From contig NC_080043.1 in assembly GCF_012489685.1 (NCBI RefSeq), positions 35,603,127 through 35,667,126 of the forward strand: a DNA stretch of 64,000 bases, given 5' to 3'. The notes under the pieces are model-generated. The model made no database searches. It saw only the letters and a program-made list of their open reading frames with translations, and was not told the DNA's origin. Made by a program: the position numbers and the translations under genes. The DNA comes from Lotus japonicus. Taxonomy: Eukaryota; Streptophyta; Magnoliopsida; Fabales; Fabaceae. Below are positions 54,056 through 64,000 of the stretch, piece by piece (position 1 is the stretch's first letter; the number at the start of each line of letters is the position of its first letter).

Positions 54056-57000
54056 TGTAAGACCTGGATTTGCAGAACAAGTTAATTTCCGACTCACGCG
54101 TAGAATCAGTGTAAGCGTGACATGAGTTTGATATTTGAGAAAGATTAATGAAGAAGAAAGTTCAGGAATTGCTTGAGGAATGTTGCGGAGTCGCTGTAGG
54201 AATTAGTGCGAGTTGTCTGCACACCTGCTTTATGGCGAGCGTGTCCAGAATAGGCTAATTTCGCTTTAGAGCAAAGTTTTAAGTGAGAGTTCGAATCCTT
54301 GGAAAATTTAAAGATTCTCTTTAATTTTCCTTCGACCAGTGTTTCATTTCGGAACTCTGGACTGTACGCATGATAGTATTCACTTTTTGGAAGTCCGACG
54401 ACGCTAATTTCTTTGCTTCGAAACCCTAGATTCGAGCGATGGATGAAGACTTTTTCTATTCGGGACTTCTAACGAAGTTTCCGTCCGTGTTGCCAGATTT
54501 GTTTCGATATTTCCAATCTTTCTTCAGTAGGAAGTTTTGTCGTTTGAGCATCACAGCAAAAAGTAGTTTTTCGGGTCAGATTAACTTACACCGCTTTTGG
54601 GATTTTAGATATCGTTTTTCCCAAATCATAGATACTTGTTTTGAGTTCTGGAATTCTGACGCCAGAATCTCTCTTCGAATTCATCGGTGAATGTGCTGCA
54701 AAAATCGGAATCGCGAAATTTTCATTTTCCCGCGATTTCACCTGCCTATAAATAGTCGAAAAAGCAAAAATCTCTTCATTCTCACCCATTCAAGGCCGCG
54801 AGCAAGGAGAGAGGAGGAGAGGAAGATTTTTCGCGAAAACTTGACCAATCTTCGCGCAGTTCGTCTCTACTTCAAGGTATCGAGGTAACTAGCTTGATTC
54901 TTACCTCTGATTTCTGTTTCTACTGCGTTTCTGAAGTCGTTTCTGTGCTCACAGTTATGAGCTTTTTGTAAAACTGTCCGTTTTCTCTGATTTCTTGCTT
55001 GGGTTATCTTCCCTACGTTCCCAAGAGTCTAAAACCTCTATCAGTAATCGCCGATTGCGATCGAGCTGTCCAGGATCTGAAAAACTGGTTCAAAACTCTT
55101 TAGTCGCACATTTCGAAACTTTATTGTCGAAAAGTCATAATCTGACTTCGTGCCTTTAGGATTTGTTGTCACGGATGTCGTTAGGATCATTGCTGTCAAA
55201 TTTGTTTTCAGAACTGATAACTTTGAGGTTTTGAGCTTTTATTTTGGACCAAAACGCCCCTGAACGGCCGTATTTTGATCCGATTGTCCGAAAATTGTTC
55301 CGACAGTTTCTTTGCCTTAGTTTTACCCTAAAACTACCTTGTAAACAGATTTGATCGAAGAAAAAGAGCCGGAGCCCTTTTTCTCTTATGGCCGTGAGCT
55401 TGTAGTGTTAGGGGGGGAGTTTTCGTTTTCGAAAACTTGTCTTTTGTATCCGATTGTTGTATTCTGAAGCTTTAATGCTTTGTCTAGCGTTTGTGAGTTG
55501 TATTATGATCGAACTAATCGATTTTGTTTGGATTCTGCTTTGTTTTTCTCCGAGGTTCAGTTGAAGGAACTTTGGGAATTTCAGAGCATTTGTGTGAAGG
55601 AGATTTTGATTACGAGGCTGGAGCAGCTCGAGGTTAGGGCAACTTACTATATTAGCTATGATTGCATGATGGGCGTCGATAAATTCGACTTATGCTTTAT
55701 TTGATGTTGTTATGATGATGAGTTGATGTTATGATGCTTTTCCATAACTTGTGATATTGTGATATTGTTGGATGGTTCGTTTTGACGCGACTTCGGAGTG
55801 GAGATTCATTGATCTGGTGATCTTTGATATTTCGGGTTGGATGAACAACCCTAGGCAAGTTCAAATGTGAGGTTTGAGACTTAGCTATTTGTTGGGATTC
55901 GTTTGAATACTTAGACTTTCCCCGGGAAACTTCTTTTGGAGGGTTTTTGGAAAACTTAGAATGATTAGAATTTCGAAAACTAGAGACTTTGGGAGACTTA
56001 GACTTTGAGGAATAAACTCATAACCTGACTAATTCAATTCGAAACGTTTTTACTAAACGAATAATCATAGGAGACCTAAAGGAGAAAATGATTGCGAAAG
56101 ACGGGGAAAAGTCGACTTGTTGTGGGTTTGGAGAGTTTTGGAATTGGGGAAAGCCACTAAGGTGAGCTATGGTGATGATTGAAAGTCACCGAGTACTCTA
56201 GTACTCCTGGTAGTGTTGTTCGAGTCGTGTTGTATTGACCGGCACAGACTCTGGGCCTTGTTTGTGGGATTTGTGGTGGGAGTTGTGTTGTATTGACCGA
56301 CACTAACTCCGAGTCGTGTTGTATTGACCGACATTGACTCTGGCTTTGATTTTGGGTTTTGTTGTTGGGGTTGTGTTGTATTGACCGACACTAATCCCTT
56401 GTGTATTCTTGTTGGTGGAGTTGTGTTGTATTGACCGACACTTACTCCGAGTTGTGTTGTATTGACCGACACTAACTCTTGGGTTTGTTTTGAGTTTGGG
56501 TTTGAGCTAAACACTTATGTGGTGAGGACGATTCGATGTTTGGCTAATCATATTGCATCAATCGGGTGAATAACGGGAATGGTTCACCTGTGCATTTCAT
56601 GGTGAATAACGGGAATGGTTCACCTTGCATTAATGATGAATAACGGGAATGGTTCATCATATGGTGAATAACGGGAATGGTTCACCAAGGATGAATAACG
56701 AGAATGGTTCACCTTGCATTAATGAGATTGTGTGCTGTTTGATTTATTGAAGCAATGTTAGAGCCATAACATGCTAGGATTATCTATATGTATATATGAC
56801 AACATATATATCTATACCCCATATCACATGTTGAGTGTATATCTACTTATTTCCATGAGTTGACCCTAGCGCCTTGGCTTTGGTTGTATGTTTGTGTTTG
56901 GGCGGTCGACCTGCTGCCAGATGTCGACGGTGGATTGGGTTTCGATGGTCTTTCCCTCGGGGGGGATCTGATATGAGTTGGTGGACCGTCATGCCCCACC

Positions 57001-57616
57001 GCTTGGGTGATCTATCTTGTGGGTCATCGGGCGACGTACCGGGGAAGGGTCATGGAGGACCGGACTGACGAGAGTGGACGTCTGACGAAAGGAGCTTTAC
57101 GACGCATGGAGCTGAGCTTCAACTTGCCAACTTCAGTTCGCAGTGGACTTGGTACTGGGATGGTAGGTTTAGGCAGGTGTCATATTTTGTGTAGAGCTCT
57201 GATTCGTTTTGCTTTTGGGACAGGGTAGGTTCCCGACGCATGACTTTTGTGTGGTTCTTTTACTGAGGGATCACAGTGAGTCAGTCGGACCATAGGGGTC
57301 TTTGCATAGGCCATTTTGAGGCCGACTTTCTCCTAGTGGTTTGTAATTATAATTTTCTCACTCACACTTCTGGATCTGTAAATATTTGCCTACGGGCACA
57401 CTACTTTGGAGTCACTGCGAGTGCGCGTGACGTGGGAGTGCAGCTGAGGCTGTACATGTTTATATTTGATGTATATTGGTTAGTTTAGTGGTTGGGTTAT
57501 GTCTTTACTTTCTATTGCTTTATTTAAAAGGAATCAAACGAAAAAAAAATTACGTGTTTTCCGCGTAGAGTTTATTTTTGGTTACTAAGGTGACACCCGG
57601 AAATCGGGGTGTTACA
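54056..57616 (+). repeat. Gypsy B 3' LTR (3,561 bp)
   Basis: Starts TGTAAGACC and ends GTGTTACA. TATA box at 54747-54755. GTGTTGTATTGACCGACAC array at 56227-56472. It is about 113 bp shorter than the 5' LTR, mainly because the hairpin array has lost units. Confidence 0.92.
56565..56713 (+). repeat. Hairpin array of the B 3' LTR, shortened
   Basis: Five units. The first four match the 5' LTR units. The fifth has arm GGATGAA on the left but TTCACC on the right, so it is a mosaic of two unit types and marks the deletion point. Confidence 0.85.
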
Positions 57617-58501
57617 CGATCAACCTTTATCTCCTAAAGGCAAACTATACAACTGTATATGAAGTTCTTGTTTACAAAGAAAGTGCTTATAACAAGCTTA
57701 TAGTAAACACAATGAAATTCAAGATGAAAGAAAGCTTAGAAGGATTTGAATATTTCTTGCGCGTGTGTAAGTGCTTCTAGCCACTTTTTTCAATTTTCAG
57801 CCTCTATTTATACTCCAAGGATTAGGGTTGAACGTTGCATGGAAATGCTACCGTTGGAGGGAAGTTTTGGAAATTCCAGCTTCTGCTGTGGCTGAGGATG
57901 TTAGGTAGGTCGTCAGGATAGTACACTTTGCTTTTGTACTTTGGATAGTGACTTGACCTTAACCTCGTAGACTTCTGATCAGAGGAGTGCTTCGTGTTGG
58001 AACTTGTGAAGCTGATTGATCAAAGTCAGAGGGAAGCTTGGATCCTCTGACCGTTGTACCTTCTGATCTTCACTTCAGAGGATCAGTACATGGTCTTCAG
58101 AGCCAGTTGCTTATGGACTTCAGAGTCTTCACTCTTCAGCTTCTGGATCATCAGAGTCTTCTACACCATCAAAACTTCTGAGCCTTCAGAGTCTCTGGGT
58201 TGTCATATCTTCTTGATCATTAGAGCTTCAAGTGAGTTGAGTCCTTATCAGAGCTTGATTTACTTCAGATCTTCTGAAGCTTTTCCACTGTTCAGACTGA
58301 AAATGGAGAATGCGAAAGCGTTGCTTGGGTCACTCTCTAAGCATAGTGCTTCTGATTTGTGTGAGATAAGATAGAGGTTAGAGCCTGTAAATAGCACACT
58401 CAGAAAAACACGTTAGAGTACCATAATTGTTCATATCAAAAGGTTAACTTGTAATCATCAAAACATAGAGTTGTACTACTAGATCAAAACTTGATCTTAC
58501 A
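57617..58501 (-). mobile_element. Sirevirus A: 3' LTR, second part
   Basis: Continuation of 25213-25544 after the CGATC duplication (57617-57621). It ends with the reverse complement of TGTAAGATCAAG. The joined LTR is about 1.21 kb. Confidence 0.88.
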
Positions 58502-59040
58502 ATCTCCCCCTTTTTGATGATGACAAAACTAAGATTTTTGATGAACAATTCTTAAACAATAAACTGAATTCACTCAGAGTTTAGAGATATAAAATAAGAC
58601 TTATCCTGATGTGAATAGTTTATCTTGCTCATTCTGAATTCAAGTCACTGCTTGATTCTGAGCTTAGCTCCCCCTGAATCTAATACTTAATGAAAACGTT
58701 AGTAGAGTCTAGATTCTGAGCTAAATAATATAAGAGTTCAGAATGGAAAACTTATGACATAGATGAAATAGAATAATCAGAGCGCATAAGTATTCAGAGT
58801 CAACGATAATTGGTATCAGAGTCAAATAGAATCACTTCAGAAGAAGTGAAATGTATTCCTTGTATTTGCCCAGTGACACATCTATGGTCATAAAGGTGGA
58901 ACTCTTAAATTCTCCAAAAGAAAAATAAATCACACTAACACAGCTTACACATCAAAAACTGGGTTGTACTCCCCCTTTTTGTCATAAGCAAAAAGCTTGG
59001 GGTGTGAAAAACTTAGCTTGAAGTACAAGGTACTCCCCCT
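58502..59040 (-). other. Multiple polypurine tracts of Sirevirus A
   Basis: Complements of AGGGGGAG-type tracts at 58503-58515, 58667-58676, 58969-58980 and 59031-59040, with the same order as in E. Confidence 0.75.
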
Positions 59041-59253
59041 TAGAGAAGGTCTAAGTTTAAAGAAAGTGGAGAAAGAAACGATGCATAAAAAGAAAAACGA
59101 TGCAAAAATAAGAATAAGGCGAATTAAAGAGGAGAGTTAATGCAAGAGAGGAACGTTTACCACCGGCCACGGGAGTAAAGAGAAGTGTCAGTTACTAAGG
59201 ACTTAACCTCGAGAAACTGCAGGAGCATTAACTTTCAGAGAGAGAGTGAAGCT

Positions 59254-59261
59254 TATATAAA
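59254..59261 (+). promoter_or_regulatory. TATA box upstream of the antisense ORF in Sirevirus A
   Basis: TATATAAA lies 53 bp before the ATG at 59314, between GTGAAGCT (59247) and AAGCTTCAC (59280), which are nearly complementary. The orientation is that of the antisense ORF, not of A's gag-pol. Confidence 0.5.
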
Positions 59262-59313
59262 GGAATTTAGAAGAGAGTAAGCTTCACACTAGATCAATAC
59301 CAATTAAGAGAAT

Positions 59314-59706
59314 ATGGCTTCATACATGGTTGCACTGGAAGAGCTCAAAAGGAAAGCCTTCGAGGAAGACATGTTCCTGAACATCCGGCACCCTGATGGT
59401 ACACGAACAATACAAGAGCTGACGAAGACACTGCTTGAGGAAGATCTTCATCCAGAGCTGGAGAAAGATCTGAAGGAATTCCTAGGCTTCGTGAAGGAAG
59501 TGGAGGAACTCAGCCAATTGGAACTGAATTTGCTAGGAGAAAGAGATTCAGTGGAAGGAAGACTCAGGACTATAGAAGATAGTCTGGAGAGAACCGAGCT
59601 TAGCATCAAGCTTAGCAACATAGAGTATGCGCTTGAACGGCTGGAGAAGGAAAGAGCAGAGCAATGCCGGGAGTGCAGAAGAATGAGGAAGGATCCTCCA
59701 TTCTAG
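59314..59706 (+). CDS. Conserved antisense ORF of Sirevirus A, 130 codons
   Basis: Starts MASYMVALEELKRKAFEED and ends CRRMRKDPPF. Collinear with the E copy (48448-48056) over 130 codons without any indel. Differences are mostly Lys/Arg, Glu/Asp and Leu/Met type, and many codons differ only at the third base. It is predicted helical and strongly charged, with no recognised family, signal peptide or membrane span. It is preceded by a TATA box. It lies opposite to the element's own genes, between the env-like gene and the 3' LTR. Confidence 0.72.
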   Translation: MASYMVALEELKRKAFEEDMFLNIRHPDGTRTIQELTKTLLEEDLHPELEKDLKEFLGFVKEVEELSQLELNLLGERDSVEGRLRTIEDSLERTELSIKLSNIEYALERLEKERAEQCRECRRMRKDPPF

Positions 59707-59918
59707 ATTATAGGGAAAAAGAAATGTATGATGTAAAAGCATAATTGATATGAATAAAGAAAAGAAGGTTTTGCAAGCATAAAGTTATAGATATATATGT
59801 ATGTATGTGCACTGATAAACGACAACTAACAAAGCATAGCAAATAATGCAAATAAAACAAAATAAAGTAGAATTAAAATAAAATTAAGTTAAGAAGGAAA
59901 ACAAAAGAAATCCTAAGA

Positions 59919-60655
59919 CTAAGGCTTGTCAGAGCGACGCAGAAGTTCTTGAAGAATTTGCTTCATGTCCAACAGCAGAGTCTCATGAGTATTGAGACGT
60001 TGTTCCATGATGTCAAGTCTGGAAGGACTTGGCTGTGCAGAGCTAGAGGGAACATTCTGAGCAGGTTGATGAGCTGGAGTGAAATCAGAAGCAGCAGGAG
60101 TGAAGACCACTGGGGCAAGAGCTTGACATCTAAGAGCTTCAGCTTCAGCTTCAAGTCTCACAGCCTCTAATCTTGCATTTTCAGCTTGTACAGCTGCTTG
60201 ACGTGCAGCTTCTTCTGCTTGCTCTTTCTTTCTTCTGGCCTCTTCAACAGCTTCAAGTAACTTAGTTCTTTGCTGTTGTTCACGCAGAGCCACTCTTCTT
60301 GTAAACCGCTGCCTAGCAGCCTCAATCCTTTGATCCCTTTCTGCAATGAGGTGACTCATCATAACAGGAACCTGAGCAACTAACCAAGTACTCAGACTGT
60401 TCCATTCTTCAGCAACAGAGTCAGGATTCTCACTCAGATCAGTATGACCCTTGACGTTGCGAATCATCAGTGAAGCTTCATGATTAAAAACACTGATGCA
60501 CTTAGAGAGAGAGGTTGGTCTGAGATGTGTGTAGGGAACAATGGAGAGGTTGGTTTCAGGAGAGGTTGAGTGGTTGCTGCTGTATGCTTCAGAGGCACCT
60601 TGAGGAGAGCCAATGTCAAAAGTTTGGACATTTGGTTCAGAGGCTCCAAGGTTGG
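59919..60655 (-). pseudogene. Sirevirus A env-like gene, C-terminal part only
   Basis: Homologous to the end of the E env-like gene: GSPQGASEAYSSNH, a WNSLSTWLVAQVP segment, an Ala/Glu/Arg coiled coil, then MEQRLNTHETLL... to ELLRRSDKP. The upstream part is cut off by LTR C at 60656. The rest of A is not in the window. Confidence 0.85.
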
Positions 60656-62833
60656 TGTAAGACCTGGATTTGCAGAACAAGTTAATTTCCGACTCACGCG
60701 TAGAATCAGTGAAAGCGTGACATGAGTTTGATATTTGAGAAAGATTAATGAAGAAGAAAGTTCAGGAATTGCTTGAGGAATGTTGCGGAATCGCTGTAGG
60801 AATTAGTGCGAGTTGTCTGCACACCTGCTTTATGGCGAGCGTGTCCAGAATAGGCTAATTTCGCTTTTAAAGCAATGTTTAGGCGATATTTCGAATCCTT
60901 GGAAAATTTAAAGATTCTCTTTATTTTTCCTTCGACCAGCGTTTCATTTCGGAACTCTGGACTGTACGCATGATAGTATTCACTTTTCGGAAGTCCGCCG
61001 ACGCTAATTTCTTTGCTTCGAAACCCTAGTTTCGAGCAATGGATGAAGACTTTTTCTATTCGGGACTTCTAACAAAGTTTCCGTCCGCGTTGCCAGATCT
61101 GTTTCGACATTTTCAATCTTTTTCCAGTACAAAGTTTTGTCTTTTGAGCATCACAGCAAAAAGTAGTTTTTCGGGACAGATTAACTTACACCGCTTTTGG
61201 GATTTTCGATATCGTTTTTCTCAAATCATAGATATTTTTTTTGAGTTCTGGAATTCTGACGCCAGAATCTCTCTTAGAATTCATCGGTGAACGTGCTGCA
61301 AAAATCGGAATCGCGAAATTTTCATTTTCCCGAGATTTCACCTGCCTATAAATAGCTCAAAAGTTCAAAATATCTTCATTTTCACTCTCTTGGGGCCGCG
61401 AGTTTGAGGGGAGCTTGGGGGAGAAAGATTTTCGCGAAAACTCGACCAATCATCGTGCAGTTCGTCCCTACTTCTAGGTATTGAGGTAACTAGCATGATT
61501 CCTACCTCTGATTACTGTTTCCGTTGCGTTTCTGAAGTCGTTTCTGTGCTCACAGTTTTGAGCTTTTTGTAAAATTGTCCGAGTTCTTCGATTTCTTGGT
61601 TGGGGTTTGTTCCCTAGGTTCCCAAGAGCCAAAACCTCTGTCAGTAATCGCCGATTGCGATTCAGTTGTTCATGATCTGAAAAATTGATTCAAAACCCTT
61701 TTTGTCTCACATTTCGAAACTTTATTGTCGAAAAGCTGTAATCTGACTTCGTGCCTTTAGGATTTGTTGTCACGGATGTCATCAGGATCAATGCTGTCAA
61801 ATTTGTTTTCAGAACTGATAACTTTGAGGTTTTGAGCTTTTATTTTGGACCAAAATGCCCCTGGATAGCCGTATTTCGACTCGATTGTCCGAAAATTGTT
61901 CCGACAGTTTCTTTGCCTTAGTTTTACCCTAAAACTACCTTGCAAACAGATTTGATCGAAGAAAAAGAGCCGAAGCTCTTTTTCCTTAAGGGCCGTGGGC
62001 TATTACTTTAGGGGGGGGGGAGTTTTTCGTTTTCGAAAACTTGTCTTTTCGTACCTGATTGTCGTATTCTGAAGCTTTAATGCTTTGTCTATCGTTTATG
62101 TGTTGTGTTGCGATCGAACTAATCGATTTTGTTTGGATTCTGCTTTGTTTTCTCCGAGGTTCAGTTGAAGGAACTTTAGGAGCTTCAAAGCATTTGAGTG
62201 AAGGAACCATTGATTGCGAGGCTGGAGCAGCTCGAGGTTAGGGAAACTTACATAATAGTTATGATTTCATGATAGGCGTCGATAAACTCGACTTATGCTT
62301 TATCTGATATTGATTATGATGATGAGTTGTTTTTATGATGTTTTTCCATAACTTGTGATATTGTGATATTGTTGGATTTGTGCGTTTAGACGCGATTTCG
62401 GAGTGGAGATTCATTGATCTGGTGATCTTTGATATTTCGGGTTGGATGAACAACCCTAGGCAAGTTCAAATGTGGGATTTGAGACTTAGCCATTTGTTGG
62501 GATTCGTTTGAATACTTAGACTTTCCCCGGGAAACTTCTTTTGGAGGGTTTTTGGAAAACTTAGAATGATTAGAATTTCGAAAATTAGAGACTTTGGGAG
62601 ACTTAGACTTTGAGAAATAAACTCATAACCTGACTAATCCAATTCGAAATGTTTTTACTAAAAGAATAATTATAGGGAACCTAAAGGAGAAAATGATTGC
62701 GAAAGACGGGGAAAAGTCGACTTTGGTTGTGGGTTTGGAGAGTTTTGGAATTGGGGAAAGCCACTAAGGTGAGCTATGGTGATGATTGAAAGTCACCGAG
62801 TACTCTAGTGCTCCTGGTAGTGTTGTTCGAGTC

Positions 62834-63172
62834 GTGTTGTATTGATCGGCACAGACTCTTGGCTTTGTTTGTGGGTTTTGTGGTGGGAGTTGTGTTGTAT
62901 TGACCGACACTAACTCCGAGTCGTGTTGTATTGACCGACACTGACTCTGGCTTTGATTTTGGGTTTTGTTGTTGGGGTTGTGTTGTATTGACCGACACTA
63001 ATCCCTTGGGTTATCTTGTTGATGGAGCCGTGTTGTATTGACCGACACTTAGTGCTCTTGTTGTTTGGGCTGTGTTGTATTGACCGACACTAGACCCTTG
63101 TGTATTCTTGTTGTTGGAGTTGTGTTGTATTGACCGACACTTACTCCGAGTTGTGTTGTATTGACCGACACT
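62834..63172 (+). repeat. GTGTTGTATTGACCGACAC array, eight copies (LTR C)
   Basis: Eight copies with the same variable spacers as in B plus two extra units around 63030-63090; the longest version in the window. Confidence 0.85.
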
Positions 63173-63263
63173 AACTCTAGGGTTTGTTGTGAGTTTGGGT
63201 TTGAGCTAAACACTTATGTGGTGAGGGCGATTCGATGTTTGGCTAACCATATTGCATCAATCG

Positions 63264-63489
63264 GGTGAATAACGGAAATGGTTCACCTGTGCATCTCATG
63301 GTGAATAACGGGAATGGTTCACCTTGCATAAATGATGAATAACGGGAATGGTTCATCATATGGTGAATAACGGGAATGGTTCACCAAGGATGAATAACGG
63401 GAATGGTTCATCCAGGATGAATAACGGGAATGGTTCATCCATAGTGAAGAACGGGAATGCTTCACTTGTGGCGAACGGGAACGCGTCAC
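63264..63489 (+). repeat. Covarying hairpin array (LTR C)
   Basis: Eight units. The stems match those of the B 5' LTR, and the last unit is well kept (GTGGCG, loop AACGGGAACG, CGTCAC; one mismatch). The loop core ACGGGAA is nearly constant. Confidence 0.87.
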
Positions 63490-64000
63490 AAATCCGGATC
63501 ATGATTGTATTTCACGCATACATTCATGCTGATTGAGATTGTGTGCTGTTTGATTTATTGAAGCAATGTTAGAGCCATAACATGCTAGGATTATCTATAT
63601 GTATATATGACAACATATATATATCTATACCCTATATCACATGTTGAGTGTATACCTACTTATTTCCGTGAGTTGACCCTAGCGCCTTGGCTTTGGTTGC
63701 ATGTTTGTGTTTGGGCGGTCGGCCTGCTGCCAGATGTCGATGGCCGACTGGTGTTCGATGGTCTCTCCCTCGGGGGGGATCAGGTATGAGCTTGTGGATC
63801 GTGCTGCCCCCACCGCTTGGGTGATCTATTTTGTGGGTCATCGGGCGACGTACCGGGGAAGGGTCATGGAGGACCGGACTGACGAGCGTGAACATCTGAC
63901 GAAAGGAGTTCTACGACGCATGGAGCTGAGCTTCAACTTGCCAACTTCAGTTCGCAGTGGACTTGGTACTTGGAGGGTAGGTTTAGGCAGGAGTCATATC

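Larger units (their letters stand above)
25545..57616 (+). mobile_element. Gypsy B: giant-LTR, defective Ty3/gypsy element (with Sirevirus E inserted)
   Basis: Bounded by TGTAAGACC...GTGTTACA LTRs and a CGATC target duplication (25540-25544, 57617-57621) inside the Sirevirus A LTR. Without the nested E element the interior is only about 3.7 kb: leader, a gag frame with five zinc knuckles, a degraded pol stretch with an integrase tail, and a purine tract. The two LTRs show many more differences than those of E, in line with B being older. It cannot encode its own enzymes. Confidence 0.9.
60656..64000 (+). mobile_element. LTR C of the giant-LTR gypsy family, incomplete at window edge
   Basis: Starts TGTAAGACCTGG inside the Sirevirus A env-like gene and runs off the right end. 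TATAAATAG is at 61347-61355. It may be a solo LTR or the 5' end of a full element; GTTGG (60651-60655) would be the target duplication to look for. Confidence 0.9.

Overview
The window is nuclear DNA from a flowering plant, most probably a legume. Evidence: AT-rich introns with plant splice sites, two aldo-keto reductase genes of the plant AKR4C type, Sirevirus (Ty1/copia) elements close to the SIRE group, a plant Helitron, SINE, TRIM and MITE copies. The legume assignment is inference from repeat style; the plant assignment is firm.

Host genes. Only two host genes are supported, both on the minus strand and in tandem. AKR-2 (16391-24220) has seven exons with an intact catalytic tetrad. AKR-1 (1483-14581) has the same seven-exon plan, but one intron has grown to 11 kb through a solo LTR (2876-6585) and a Helitron (6901-13586). 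The catalytic His-Trp of its HWP motif is replaced by Gln-Cys. The Helitron carries a decayed RPA70-like gene and a decayed Pif1-like helicase. The large intron of AKR-2 holds gag-type retroelement pieces, a TRIM, a small solo LTR and a MITE.

Retrotransposon nest. From 24764 to the right edge almost everything is nested LTR elements, ordered by target-site duplications (TSDs). A copia LTR (24764-24992) is followed by its leader, which is broken by Sirevirus A (minus strand, from 25213). A's LTR is broken by Gypsy B (25545-57616, TSD CGATC, LTRs about 3.6 kb). B's leader is broken by Sirevirus E (29361-50524, TSD TTAAC, nearly identical LTRs). E's env-like frame is broken by a minus-strand LTR (46490-47771, TSD GTCTT). 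A's env-like frame is broken by another B-family LTR (C, 60656 to the edge). Inside E lies an inverted copy (38834-45701) of most of gag, pol and the env-like frame, followed by a direct duplicate of 0.78 kb.

Most notable signals. (1) The giant gypsy LTR family carries a tandem array of short hairpins whose stem sequences differ from unit to unit while staying complementary. (2) Both Sireviruses keep a 130-codon antisense reading frame of identical length between the env-like gene and the 3' LTR, with many synonymous differences; one copy has its own TATA box. (3) The inverted/duplicated structure of element E has microhomology and a templated insertion at its joints. (4) The Helitron is flanked by a 72-bp direct repeat, unexpected for this class.
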